Shown here piece by piece: positions 35,400-47,000 of a stretch of DNA of 64,000 bases (position 1 is the first letter of the stretch; the number at the start of each line of letters is the position of its first letter). This DNA is from Cryptomeria japonica. Its lineage: Eukaryota; Streptophyta; Pinopsida; Cupressales; Cupressaceae. The position numbers and the translations under genes were made by a program. The notes beneath the pieces were generated by a model. That model did no database searches. It worked only from the letters and a program-made list of their open reading frames with translations, and had not been told where the DNA came from. Location: positions 163,713,080 to 163,777,079 of the forward strand of contig NC_081413.1 of assembly GCF_030272615.1 (NCBI RefSeq). Direction: 5' to 3'.

Positions 35400-37739
35400 T
35401 TGACCTTTTATCGATTAAAAAAAATCAATAGGAATGTAAAAAAATCAATTAAATCTCCCTATTCCATGATCACATATTGCTTCCATTGTTCTTCTCTTCT
35501 TTGTGGTATGATGGCTCTCAGATATCACATTGGCAACCTACAAATGACACAAAGATTTGAAGTTTGTGATTCATCGTGATTGTTGAAAATGGAGATTGAA
35601 TGCTCAATTTATAGATTATTGGAAAAAATTGATTGAAAGGTGGAACAAATTGATCAAGAGGTGGAACTCAGGTGATCTCACATTAAATTGATATTTGAAC
35701 TGCTAATTTGGAGGTGAAACTGAATAAATTGGATAGATTAATAGAGTTAACTGATTGAGAAAAAGTTGATTGGAAGATGAAAAAAGGGGGATTGGAGGAA
35801 ATAAAGAGGAGGAGATAGTTAACTGATTGAAAGCTTATTGAGAGCTTTATTTAGAAAAAAGATAACTAAAAGATAGAAATAGGAATTGAAAAGATAATTG
35901 AACTAATTAATTAATTGATTGAATTAATTAATTTAGCACGTGCTTGCACTTTGACTTTTATTTTCAATTTAATCTTTGCATGATAATTAATTCAAATATT
36001 TAATTTATTTTAAATTCAATTTATTATATGAATATATTTAGAACTTGATTTTGATTTCCAATTTGATTTTTGAAATCATGCACATGTATTTGAAATTAGA
36101 AGAAATTAGAATAATAAATTAGTTAATTAAATAATTTACAGAGACTATTTAATTATTTATAAATTGAAATTAATTAAATAATAAAGATTATATAATTAAA
36201 GGATTAAATCATAATTAATTAAATTGTAAATATCTAATTAATATTAAGAAAAGGGTTAAATATTGTGTGTGGGAAAAGCGGGTCAATGAAACTTAAAATG
36301 TGAAAAATGTGTTCAAAGAGACTTGTTCACACACCCATGGACTTCTTGGTGCAAGTTATGGAGTCATGAAGAATGACTCAACTTCCCAAGGTAGGTTCCA
36401 TGGTTCTCTATCTCACAAGGTCCCTCAAGCCAATGCCTTTGCTCTCAGATCACTTAGCAAAGTGGCTTAGGGTGATGAATGCAAGAACGAGAGATGATTT
36501 AGATTTATTTTAGCATGAAATGCATCATATCTGTGCATGATTTTATAAATGAAGTAAACTAGATTATAAGATGACAAGATTAGTAGCAATACTATCCTAA
36601 CATGATATACTAGTTAATGATTTAAGCTAATGATAAAGGAAATAGTCCAAAATGCTTATTAGATTAATTCCTTTTACAAAGAGAAGCTAGATGTATTGAT
36701 AAATTTGAGCATAAATGAGATACTAAATGCTTGTATGGATCCTTAAAATGGAGGAATGAGAGCTCTACTTATAGTGAAAATAGAGCAATGGATGGTCAAG
36801 ATTGAAGGAGTTAATCAAGGGTCGGGATTGAAAGTTATCAATCCATGTTTACAATTTTCACCAATGAAATGGTGACAATTGTCAACATAAGACTGCTTGA
36901 GAGGAGATGAAAGAAGCATTAAATGCTTGAGAAGACCTCATTGTTATCTTAGGAGGTAAGGGTTAAGGTTAGGTTAGGGTTATCCAATGGATAAACCTTT
37001 TACCCAAGGGCTAAACACTTGTGCAAAGGTTAAAGGGATAACCATGGTCAAAGAAATGAATGCTTGATGAGACCCTTGGGTTAGATGAGGGTAAAGTTAG
37101 TCAAAAAGTCTCTAAACATGCCATTAAGGGTTAGTTAACCATTAATGGTTCGAAGACTTTGGGGATAAATTTGTAAGAGTCCTTCCAAATTTGGGGGTAT
37201 TCAACAAGTTAGCTTGTTGAAGGCATAAAGGCTTTAATGCCTTTTGAAGACTTTACTCCAAATTTGAGAATTGACCTCCTGAAATTTAGGGAAAAGGGAT
37301 AATGGATGGGTTTAGGTTAATTTATTAGGATTAGATGGATTCTAGAAGAAATTAGGAACAGGGTTAGGATGCAAGTGGGAGATGTAGGAAAATGCAAGTG
37401 GATGAGAGATAATAAGATTAAAATAAATTGCTTTATTTCAATTTGGTTGCAAGTTGGGAAATTAAATAAATTAGATTTATTCAATTTGGGGTAAACTATT
37501 AATTAAATGTAAATTTAATTAAAAGTAAGAAGAAGGGATTTAATTAAATAAAATGATTTATTCAATTAAATGATGTAAAGGGGGGAAGTGAATTTAAATA
37601 AATAAATTGAATAATTTATTTAATTAAACTAGAAGAATGTGGGTGTTTTAATTAAATTAGATTTAATTAAATAGAGGTATGGGAATAAAATGAACATTAG
37701 ATATTCATTTAGGAATATGGTCATTTTTATACATCTACA
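35400..37739 (-). repeat. 3' LTR of gypsy-2 (left border uncertain)
   Basis: The minus strand runs TGTAGATGTATAAAAATG from 37739, immediately after a purine tract. The interior is AT-rich with no ORF, as expected for a long LTR. No second copy is in the window, so the left end is only an estimate. Confidence 0.5.
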
Positions 37740-37757
37740 TTTTGTCCCTCTTTGAAG
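37740..37757 (-). other. Polypurine tract of gypsy-2
   Basis: The minus strand reads CTTCAAAGAGGGACAAAA directly before the TG of the LTR. This is the usual primer for plus-strand synthesis. Confidence 0.65.
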
Positions 37758-38339
37758 TGACGTGTGGGCACATGTTGATTCAAAGAAAATGATGTGTCTT
37801 CATGATTTGGTTATGATCAGTATGATGTTATGTCGAGATGTTCATGTCGTGCCCCAGATTTGATAAACGATATTGATAATGCCCCCTCGAGAGATGAATC
37901 AAAATTTTTGAACATTTGATTTGTTTTAGATAAATTGGATAAATTTTATTGCATTGTAAAATTTTTGGCTATGTTGAATAGGGTGATTTGATTCATCTCC
38001 CGATAATGATTTTTGGTAGGGTTGTATGAGACACCACGATAAATTTACGCATTCCTCCACGTAACCCTAATTTTGATTTACACTTTAAAAGGGAAAAAGT
38101 GATTTCTTTTTGTCTCATTTGTGCTTGTTGATCTTGGAGAAAGTGACACTTGGAGAAAAGTCAACATGTTAGTTTCTTATGCTTCTCATCGATTGGAGCA
38201 CATTCAGAGGTATCGGGGGCCCGTCACGTATGGAACACCGGTAAGTTCAACTTTTTGACCCCTTTTAGATTTTTATTTTTTCGTTTTTTATCATGTTTTC
38301 AATTTTGTCATGTGGATTTGTCAGTTTAGCGCGTCTGGG

Positions 38340-38800
38340 CAAAGCGTGGTGCATACGATAGGTTTCGTAGCTCATAGGGTTCAATAAAATAGGGTAGCAT
38401 CCGAGAAGATTAGGATTGCGCAGTGGTAAGTTAGGGTAGCGCTTTGGGTTAGGTTAGTGCACCAGAATCACAAGGTAGCGCATAGGGAAAAATGGGTAGT
38501 GCATAGGAGATACCTAGCGCATAAGGTTTTTTAGGGGGTTGCATAGGTAGGCATAGGTAGTGCGTAGGTGTGACCTAGTGCAGCGGGGAAGGGCTACAAC
38601 ACAGGAATCAAGTAGAATATTGCATTAGGGGTTTCAACATTTCAGGTAGGTTAGGTGGCACGTTGGAGAAAAGGGATAGCACGTAGGTGCAGGCTAGCAC
38701 ATAGGGTGAATGGTGTAGCGTGTTGAGAGAATAGGGTAGTGCATAACAAGTAGTTTAGTGTGTAGATAAGAGTGTTTAGCGCATAGGAGAAATTTTTTGG
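38340..38800. repeat. Degenerate 'tagcgcataggg' repeats in the PMD intron region
   Basis: Short motifs such as 'gtagcgcataggg', 'tagtgcataggag' and 'tagcgcataagg' recur more than ten times at about 20-40-base spacing. Confidence 0.7.
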
Positions 38801-38929
38801 TAAAGTGTAATTTTTGGATGAAGAAAATTGGTAGGTTGATGCTAGTTTTTGCTGAGATGGGTGCGAATTGTTAGTCTGTGTGTCTATTGTCATTGTTTTG
38901 ATAAGTTGTCCAATAGGAGTTCCAATATA

Positions 38930-39350
38930 ACTTGATTTGATGTGTAATGTTTCAAGTTGATTTTTGATTTGATGTGCATTTGATATGGATGGTGGATATG
39001 AACTTGATTTGATATGAATTGTTTCAAGTTGATATATATGTTGAACTTGAGTTGGTTTACAAGCTACAATGGTTGTGGAACTTGAGTTGTTTTACAAGCT
39101 GACATGAATGTGAAACTTGAGTTGTGTTACAATTTGATTTGATTGTGGAACTTTAGTTCTGTTACAAGTTGATATGAATGTGAAACTTGAGTTGTGTTAC
39201 AAGTTGATATGAATGTGAAACTTGAGTTGTGTTACAAGCTTATATGATTTGATATGAAAATGGATTGATATGATGTGGAACTTGATTAGATTTTCAAAGT
39301 TTCAAGTTGATATGAATTGTATTTTGATATGACTGTTTTGATGAGGAAAC
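38930..39350. repeat. Tandem repeat 'aacttgagttgtgttacaag', ~43-bp unit
   Basis: The unit 'gatatgaatgtgaaacttga' plus 'gttgtgttacaagtt' is repeated about six times with decay, still inside the presumed intron. Confidence 0.85.
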
Positions 39351-41599
39351 TGATATTGGACTTGTTTTTCTTTGTGATAGGAGCACCTTGGAGTGGTTCA
39401 GTCGCGATAGTGATTTCTGAGACCGTGGTCATTGATACCACAATTGACACGAGCTGACAGGGATATTATTGAGAGGTGTGGCCTATCCTGTTTGTTAGAG
39501 ATGCCTCAGTTTATTGTTAACCAGGGTTTGTTGACAGCATTGGTTGAGATGTGGCATAGTGATACAAACACCTTTCATTTGGCGACAGGTGAGATCATAG
39601 TGAAGCTTGATGATTGCTACCAAATTCTATGGATTCCTATGGTAGGTGCATTGTTACCCTATGAGCAGACTGAGGAGGGTGGGACAGAGGCACTTCACTA
39701 GATTCTTTAGGATGATACAGTTTGTGGATATGAGATCCGCTGGCAAGAGTTCTTAGATTTGGATTACGCTCCCCTACCATCAGTGTTAGCAGGTTTCATA
39801 GGTGTTTTCTTATGTCCCGACAGTAGTTCGAAGGGACTGCCAGTAGGATGGGGGTTGGTGTTGGAGGACATGGTGACACAGGTTCATCGCTTTGCATGGG
39901 GGTCGGCTATGCTGGCCCACTTATATAGGGATCTGCATCAGGTGGTGTACTTGGGTTATATCATCTTATCTGCTGGAGTGACACTGCTATAGGTATGGGT
40001 ATGGGAGAATATTCTCATAGCCAGGCCACTGGTGGACAAAGATAGACCTATTGGGTGTGCTTATGCATATGAATACCGAGGGATAGTTGTCCAATGCAAG
40101 CTAGGAAAACTAGAGCAATGGAGGGGAGTTTTGGATGATATTGATACGGTCGACTAGCGACCATATACAGGTTGTAAGGTATGGGTAGAGGATGGGATGG
40201 AGATGCCCTATGTATACATGTCTAGGTATTTGATAGGGCAGATTCCCTTTGTTATTGAGAGATTTCTGCATAGTCAGGTGTTGCGGCAGTATGGTCGACA
40301 ATAGGGGATACCACAGGGAGCATATTTTTATGCTCGACAGAGACATGATGTTCTAGAGTGGGGTCCCACTATTGATAGCACAATGACAGTTGAGGAGTTC
40401 TTTCACTTAGCTGACCAGATATGGGACTATGCCCCTGAGATAGTGGATGTAGGGATGACTGATGAGTTTGCAACACTCTTTGCAGTGCGTGCAGTGGCCA
40501 GGATATTTGATCTAGTGGAGATGATTCCCACTTTTGATGATGATGATGGCGATCAGCCCGAGAGGATAGGGAGATGGGGAGAGGCTGGTGAGGAGGTGTA
40601 TGAGGGAGGAGGTGATGGAGGAGGAGACAATGGTGGAGATGGTGGAGGAGGTGGACAAGGTCGGCGAGGGGATAGGGGGAGATTGGATTAGGGGAGGAGA
40701 GGAGATAGGGGTAGAGATGGTGGTGACAGAGGGAGACGGGTTGAGAGAGTAGTGTGGCGGGCTGTAGTGGATAGAGGGAGAGAAGGTTTGGCTATTGGAG
40801 CTAGGGGTGAGGAGAGGGTTGGAGAGGTGATAGTGGCAACAAGAGGACATGATGATTTTAGATGATTGGTCCACAGAAGGAGGTCAGATGTTTTACCTCC
40901 ACCAGCATCAAGGACAGGTAGAGAGATAGGGGGTACCCCTTCATAGGTACCCTTGCAGATGTGGATTCTTACGCATCTGGAGGACACATAGATTAGATCT
41001 CCATTGTTGCTAGTGCAGTAGTTGCAAACACAGTTGTTGGTGCATCAACGTCAAATTATTCAGCTGACCACAGAGCGGGATAAAGAGATAGAGCATCGAG
41101 GTCGAGTAGAGGAGCTCGCAATGAGTTTGTAGAGAGTGTCAATAGGTGGCCCGATGAGAGACACCTTGAGAGAGCTGACTTTGTGAGCCAAGGAGGCAGA
41201 GTACTACCAGAGACATTATGAGGATGCAGTGCCCAGGGAGCGTCGAGTGTCGAGTTTCAAAGCATTGAGATCTAGTCAAAATCAAGAGACTGGGTCAAGG
41301 ATAGAGAGAAGAGGCGTGACAGGGCCTCCTAGACATGATCCACCTAGAGATCCAAGTGTTGGGACACCTACAGCGAGATCATATCCTTTAGGAGGTAGTC
41401 ATACCTGAGAGACACTATCTCTATTGTATTTTGATCATTTTGTTGTATTGGCACAAACATGACATATGTTGTACATTGATCATTTTTGAGATATATATGA
41501 CACCATTTTCTTTGATCCTGATGTGATGTGTTATGGATTATTCTTTCTATATGATTTTGTTGTTTCTATGATGATGCAATGCTTAGATAGATGCATGTG

Positions 41600-41850
41600 A
41601 TTTGATATGTGATGAATATGATGTGTTTAATACATGATGTTGTGAGATGTATCTTGAAAATGAGATGTATTGTATGATATGCTATGAGATGTATCTTGAA
41701 AATGTGATGTATGATAATGATATGTTGTGAGATGTACTTGAAAATGAGATGTATGATATGATATGCTGTGAGATGTATCTTGAAAATGAGATGTATGATA
41801 ATGATATGAAACTAATTGTGAAATGATATGCAACTAAATGTAAAATGATA
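41600..41850. repeat. Tandem repeat 'gagatgtatcttgaaaat', ~43-bp unit
   Basis: About five copies of 'tgtgagatgtatcttgaaaa' followed by 'tgagatgtatgatatgata'. It lies just downstream of the PMD gene and just before element B. Confidence 0.9.
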
Positions 41851-41890
41851 TGCAACTAATTGATTTGAGTATCCTCATTCTGCATTGGTC

Positions 41891-43056
41891 TGATGAATAC
41901 TAAGAGCGGGGGGTGAATTAGTATGCCAAAAATTATTGTACTTAAACACTTTACTATTCTAACAATAAGCCAGTAAAGCAATTTAGCAAACAAACTAGTT
42001 AGCACACACGCAAACCAAATAATAAATAATGCATTCACCCATAGAAGTACAAACACCATAACACAAGATATTTTGACGTGGAAACCTAAATGGGAAAAAC
42101 CATGGTGAGATGAAACTCACAAGTAACTATCTGCAGGATAGGAACTAGACCAGTTAAGGTCAGACCGGTTAAGGTTATACAATGTTCTTTACTAGAACAG
42201 ATCCTGTTAGGAATCTCAATCTCTATTAGGAGATAAGTCTGATTAAGGATTACCTTACTAAAGGATTTTAGATCCATAGATATGAACCACCTTGTTAGAG
42301 GATTTACAAAAGGCTTTTTGGGCCTACCCGATTAAGGGCTTCAGACTTGTTGAAGATGTGAGTAATCAACAAGTGAGTGGTCTAGAAAATAGTACAGATT
42401 GCTTGGTTAGATCCTTGATAGCTCCTTCCTAATGCATTCCAGCATTACTTCAATCTTCAACACATTCACACTCTACTTTTTCTGATAGACCTAAACTTCT
42501 CTTCTATAATCACAATTACAGAAATTCATCAACCACCTTAAACCCTAGCAACAACCTAAAACCCTAGACATGATGTCCTTAAAAAGGAATTTGATTTCAT
42601 GTCAGTCCAATAGGATTATAATACAATTTCCTAGGTTCAATGCATCTAGTCATATTTGGTAACACGACACAAAAAGAACCCCCAAACAATTGGTGGATGG
42701 TAGCTCATCACAAAATATCGGTTGGTAACTCATCATAGAGTATTACCAGTTCAAGGAAAATACTAGTTTAAGAAAAATACCGGTTGCCAATTTGACAAAA
42801 ATGAAGACTGCGAAATATGAGTTGTGCCGCTTCGTTCCTTCGTACCGCTTGAGATCCTCAAACCACTTGGGATCTTCATACCGCTTCATATTGTTAAACA
42901 CTTTCTGCAAAACACCGATAGTTTAAAGACTATAATACATCATACTGGTTGGAACAAATGTCAGTTGAGCTTTAACTCATACATACAAAAGTGATCTCAA
43001 ATCAAGTGTGTGTCCATCAATGACAATCATAGCATCAATCATCAAAAATGCCAACA
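41891..43056 (-). repeat. 3' LTR of element B
   Basis: Bounded by TGATGAATAC… and …TGCCAACA (plus sense), 1166 bp. On the minus strand it starts TGTTGGCATTTTTGATG. Confidence 0.95.
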
Positions 43057-43073
43057 ATCTCCCCCTTTGGCAT
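43057..43073 (-). other. Polypurine tract of element B
   Basis: The minus strand reads CCAAAGGGGGAGAT just before TGTTGGCA. Copia-2 has the near-identical AATGGGGGAGAT at 56466-56477. Confidence 0.9.
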
Positions 43074-43683
43074 TGATGGCAACACTTAGGAAAATTTTGA
43101 CATCTAAGTTATTTACAATAAAGAATATGCCATAATCAAAATTACTTCCCCTAAGCACATACACTATCCCTTTTGTAGAAAATGCAATGTATACTACTCC
43201 TTAACAGAAATAACATGAAAGTATAAATCAAAATTTATATACTTCTCCCCCTTCCCCAACAATGACAAAAATATTGCAGACTAACCCCTGTTTCATTATT
43301 ATTAAAATAATAAGTGTTTATGATAGTAAAGAGTAAAATTTCTCAAAAAGTGATTTAAAGTCCTACAAAAATTGCTTCATGGATAAGGACCATGACTCAA
43401 GTAGGGATGTAGCCACCTCTTTCTCTATCTGCATCTGGGAGACCCATTCTTCCATGGCATCTATCATGCTCATTTCTTGAGTGACCATTAGGGCATCAAG
43501 ATTTAGATAGCATTTCTGGAGAATTTTTAGTCTTGGCAGTAGGACTAGTTGAAGTTCCTACAAATTTCATGTCCGGTTGTTTATCTTTGCCTCTAGTCTT
43601 GCAGACTGAAGTTGAAGCTGGTGAACAGTTTGTCCATAGGTGGAGAAGGAGTCATAGGGCATCTTGAAGGTGCTAATAAATTA

Positions 43684-46205
43684 CTACATATCAATTTTTA
43701 GTTTGTCCTTCTGAGTGAGCACATAATCACAGAATAAATGAGGTTGACAAATCTTGCTAAGTAGTAGATTGCCCTCATTCATTGCATCTCTAATGTCCTT
43801 CTGTGCCTTCTGGAGATCAAACTGGATCTCTGTTAATTTTCTCACCAAGGCAGTGTCCAGAGCCTTTTGACATTCCTTCTTGGCATTTGCTTCTGCGACC
43901 TCTTCAAGGCTTTGCACTTGGTCTTCTACAATTGTACATAGGAGCTTCAATTATGCAAGTGAGGAATCGGTACTAGGATGGTTCGTATCGGGCATCAAAT
44001 TGGTAAGTGTTTCCACTGTAATTTGGATAACATCTTCTTGCTTTTTCCTCCTTAGAGCATTTAATCACTCTTGAGAAAGCTTAATGCTCTACAACAACTC
44101 CAATTTATTTGTAGACTAGAGGTCAATAGGACTGGTAATGTCAACCAGTTTAGCCTGACTATCGGTTGCCATTGGGGTCTCCACCTGTGTGCTATTTTTT
44201 GCTGCATCCTTGTCCTTGGCTTTTTGCTTCTTTTCTTGAGCCTTCCTTTGCTCCTCTTCTTCTTTCTTTCTTTTCTCTTCTTTTTGTCTCTTCTCTTCAT
44301 CTTTTCACTTCTTCTCTTCTTCATCCTTCTTCTCCTCTTCCTTATTTCTCTTCTCTTCATCCTATTTCTTCTCTTCCTCTTTTCGCTTCTCCTCTTCTTT
44401 CTTGTCCTCTTCCTTCTTCTTCTTCTCTTCCTCTTGTTTCTTGTTTTCCTCTTATATTCTCTTCTCCTCCTCCTCTTTTCTCTTATCCTATTCCTCTTTC
44501 TTCTTTTCCTCTTCTTTTCTCTTATCCTCTTCATCTTTCCTCTTTTCCTCCTCTTTTCTCTTATCCTCTTCCTCTTTCTTCTTTTTCTCCTCTTTTCTCT
44601 TATCTTTTTCATCTGCCTGTTTCTTCTTTTCTGCTTCCTGTTGCTTCTTTTCTTCTTTTGCCTGCTTCTCCTATCGTATTCCTTCTGATGGTGTACTATG
44701 AGTAACATTTTCACAATCTAAAGTGTCAACATCAATGGGGTCCATTTGTTCTATGACCGGTTCTCCTTCACTGTTATACACCTCATCCGGTTTGCCAGTT
44801 TCTGGTTCTTGCTCAGCTTTCCTGTTGGCTTCAGCCACTTGGTGCATCTTTAGAGCTTCTTGAGCATGAGTATGTGTATCTTTTATCACTTCATGAACCT
44901 TTCCTTCCAATAATAGGAGTCTTCTTCTTCTCATGAAGAAGAGGCCTTTGTATTTATTCGTAAATTTGAAAAGTTCTGAATTTGTTACATCAGGAAAATA
45001 TTGAGCAAATATTTCCTCCCTCATTTCTTGTTCCTTTTCTATGGCAATGCGCCATTTTTTGTCTAAAGAATTATATGAAGAATCCGGTCTCTCAGATCTA
45101 ATTTCTAAAGGTGATTGGTCATTTACACATAAATACTTAATGATTTCCTATTCAACTTCTTCCTTTTCATTATCATTGAAGTCATCAAAACAATCAATTA
45201 AATCATTCAACAATTTTCTCCTCTATTCTTTATAGTTCTTTGACAATGTGTCAAAGGTTTGTAAGAAGAAATATCAATATTTACTGGTGTAGATGTTGTC
45301 GGTTCATTCTTTGTCTTTTTCTTCGTTTGCCTAGTCATCTTCTTAGGCAGTTCTTCTGACACAGTTTCTTCTAAGTCCGGTGTACTACTTTTTGTCTTCT
45401 GCTTCCTTTCAAAGACTTTGGTAGGTGCAGCTTCCAGTTTCTTCTTAGCTGGTGACTGCTTGGTCACTTTAGGACTGGTTATAGTAACCGGTGCCGATGC
45501 TGAAGGCACTATCTTTCCTTTCTTTTCTGAGGGTTATTCAACCAGTGTAACCCTTTCCACATAGGTGTCAGTTCTCTTTGCCTTAGGATCAAGGGGTGAG
45601 GCGATTAGGGTAGAGGCATACCTGTCTAGCATATCATATATTACCTCATATACCATAGGCTCCACTTCTTCCTGCCTAGGCTCAACAACCTTCATTATGT
45701 ATTCATCCACTTTGATGGTGAAGTAGATGTCTTCCTCATACTTTTTGACTATGTCACTGGATATCCTTATCGTTTGGCTCATCTTGCATCTGAACTCATC
45801 AAAGTATTTGTTTAGTGGTTCCGGAGAGCCGGTTCCAACTGCTTGTATAATTTCCTTGATTTGTTTTGTCACCGGTTGGTCGACAGATCATTGAATGTTA
45901 CCTACTCCTGGAAAGTAGCCTTGGAAGTAAAAGAACAAACCAACCCGTAGTTGTCTGAACTTAAATCTTAGTGCATTGTCTTGTTTGATCGACTTAAGAT
46001 TCAACATAAGTTATCTTTGCATACAAGTGCACAAATCAAATGATGCATCTTCCTTGATCATCCTGTAAGTGGCATTTACCGCTGCAGCAGAGACAGAATT
46101 AATTATGCTAGTAGAGAATGTTCGGTAACCTACATTCAGATGCTCTATGCCCAAACTTGTTGCATGCATAACAATTACCATTGAACTTATTGGATCTAGG
46201 TACAT
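43684..46205 (-). pseudogene. Element B accessory protein, non-Pol, with Glu/Lys-rich helix
   Basis: Pieces at 46205-46011, 45872-45534 and 45509-45207 share one frame; pieces at 45024-44671 and 43950-43684 share another. Together they make about 800 residues. The first parts match element A (see 1664-2620). In the frame of 45024, bases 44690-44230 read as an extended run of EEKRK, EEDKRK and DEEK units, about 150 residues with several TAG stops, which would form a single charged alpha-helix. The last 88 residues are helical (VQSLEEVAEANAKKECQKAL). No enzyme motif is found. The protein occupies the slot of Pol. Confidence 0.6.
44230..44690. repeat. Degenerate repeat 'cttttcctcctcttttctcttat'-type, 24-36-bp units
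   Basis: On the plus strand the segment is almost entirely C and T; on the minus strand almost entirely G and A. Units like 'tcttttctcttatcctcttc' recur more than ten times. This purine/pyrimidine asymmetry underlies the Glu/Lys helix. Confidence 0.9.
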
Positions 46206-46950
46206 TGTTTATAAAGTAAGGAAAATTATTGTAGGCTTTTCTCCTACACACATTAGCTGTATGTCCTTCTTTAAGAAAGTTAAAGCAAATGGGTTTGAAC
46301 TTTTGCTTACCTTTACCTTTGAATGCTAGTTGCTTCTTCAATGCTTTAGCATTTGCACTAGAGGTCTCATCTTCTTCATGACTGGAATAACCAAGTCCAT
46401 TAGTATTCCTGACAGGTTTGGCCGATTCAAGTTTTTGCTCTAGCTTAATAGTACTCTTGTTGAACTTAGCAAGTATTTCCTTTGACTCGGAGAGTTCTTT
46501 GGAAATAGCAGCATTTGTTTCCATCAAGTTTGCATTCTTAGAGATGGCTATGTTTAGTTCTCCTTGCATGTCTTCCTATTCCACCTTGCTCACATGGAGT
46601 TGAGTGGTTAGGGAACTAATTTCTTGTTTTAACTTGGAGATCTCATGATCTTTGTCTTTTACCAGGTCTTCAGCTTTCCTCCGGTTCTCAAGCTCTTGAC
46701 ACATTCGGATAGTTAGTCCTTCCAACTCCTTTCTTAGGTTGGAATTGGATTCATTCAGCTTTTCTCCTTCTTGAATTAGGGCTTCCATGTCCGCTTCATC
46801 AGAGGAACTATTTTTAGTTAGCTCCATTAGTTTTTCAGCATGTTCTCTCCTTTTTGCCTTAGAGGCCTTATATTTGACCATAAGTTCATCATAGGCTTGC
46901 TTAGATTGAGTGAGCCGATGAGTAAGTTCCCTCACAGTGTATTCCCCCAT
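46108..46950 (-). pseudogene. Element B Gag: coiled coil plus zinc knuckles
   Basis: The start MGEYTVRELTHRLTQSKQ is at 46950, the first Met after the primer site; the frame upstream of it is leader and LTR. Residues 1-125 are coiled coil (…EISKLKQEISSLTTQL). One TAG at about 46573 is followed in the same frame by another coiled coil (ISKELSESKEILAKFN). Two knuckles follow: CFNFLKEGHTANVC (second Cys lost) and CYACNKFGHRASEC (intact). It ends by running into a frameshift near 46108. Organisation is like element A Gag, with low but visible similarity (LTIRMCQELENRRKAEDL against LTMRLCKDLEDRKKNEEDL). Confidence 0.8.
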
Positions 46951-46985
46951 ATCTCTTTCCAAGTGGTTAAACTTATAGAAAGGTT

Positions 46986-47000
46986 GGCTCTGATACCAAT
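46986..47000 (-). other. Primer binding site of element B, initiator tRNA-Met
   Basis: The minus strand reads ATTGGTATCAGAGCC directly after the LTR's terminal CA. Confidence 0.9.

Larger units (their letters stand above)
38167..41408 (+). pseudogene. Plant mobile domain (PMD, aminotransferase-like) gene, antisense in gypsy-2
   Basis: A short first exon (38167-38241, MLVSYASHRLEHIQRYRG…) ends at GTAAGT, and a candidate acceptor 'tttgtgatag' ends at 39380. The main part from 39432 shows the PMD pattern: LLEMPQFIVNQGLLTALVEM, W-SDTNTFHLATGEIIVKLD, RFAWGSAMLAHLYRDL, then a WENILIARPL helix. A Gly/Asp/Arg-rich stretch (about 40600-40800) and a coiled coil (QRQIIQLTTERDKEIEHRG) follow, with a stop at 41408. 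At least six internal stops are TAG, several at positions where Gln is expected (LL-stop-VW; GRQ-stop-GIPQ). PMD proteins (the Arabidopsis MAIN/MAIL1 family) act in gene and transposon silencing; here the domain sits inside a retroelement. Confidence 0.75.

Noticed and set aside
38651-41833. Minus-strand ORFs rich in Ser/Thr/His opposite the PMD gene
   Set aside because: The plus strand carries the recognisable PMD motifs; the minus ORFs are antisense shadows of it and of the tandem repeats.
44061-44714. ORF of 217 residues very rich in Arg and Lys, and the plus-strand Leu/Ser/Phe ORFs opposite it
   Set aside because: These are shadows of the purine-rich repeat. The frame that continues the ORFs at 45024 and 43950 gives Glu/Lys units and matches the accessory protein, so the Arg-rich and Leu-rich readings are side frames.
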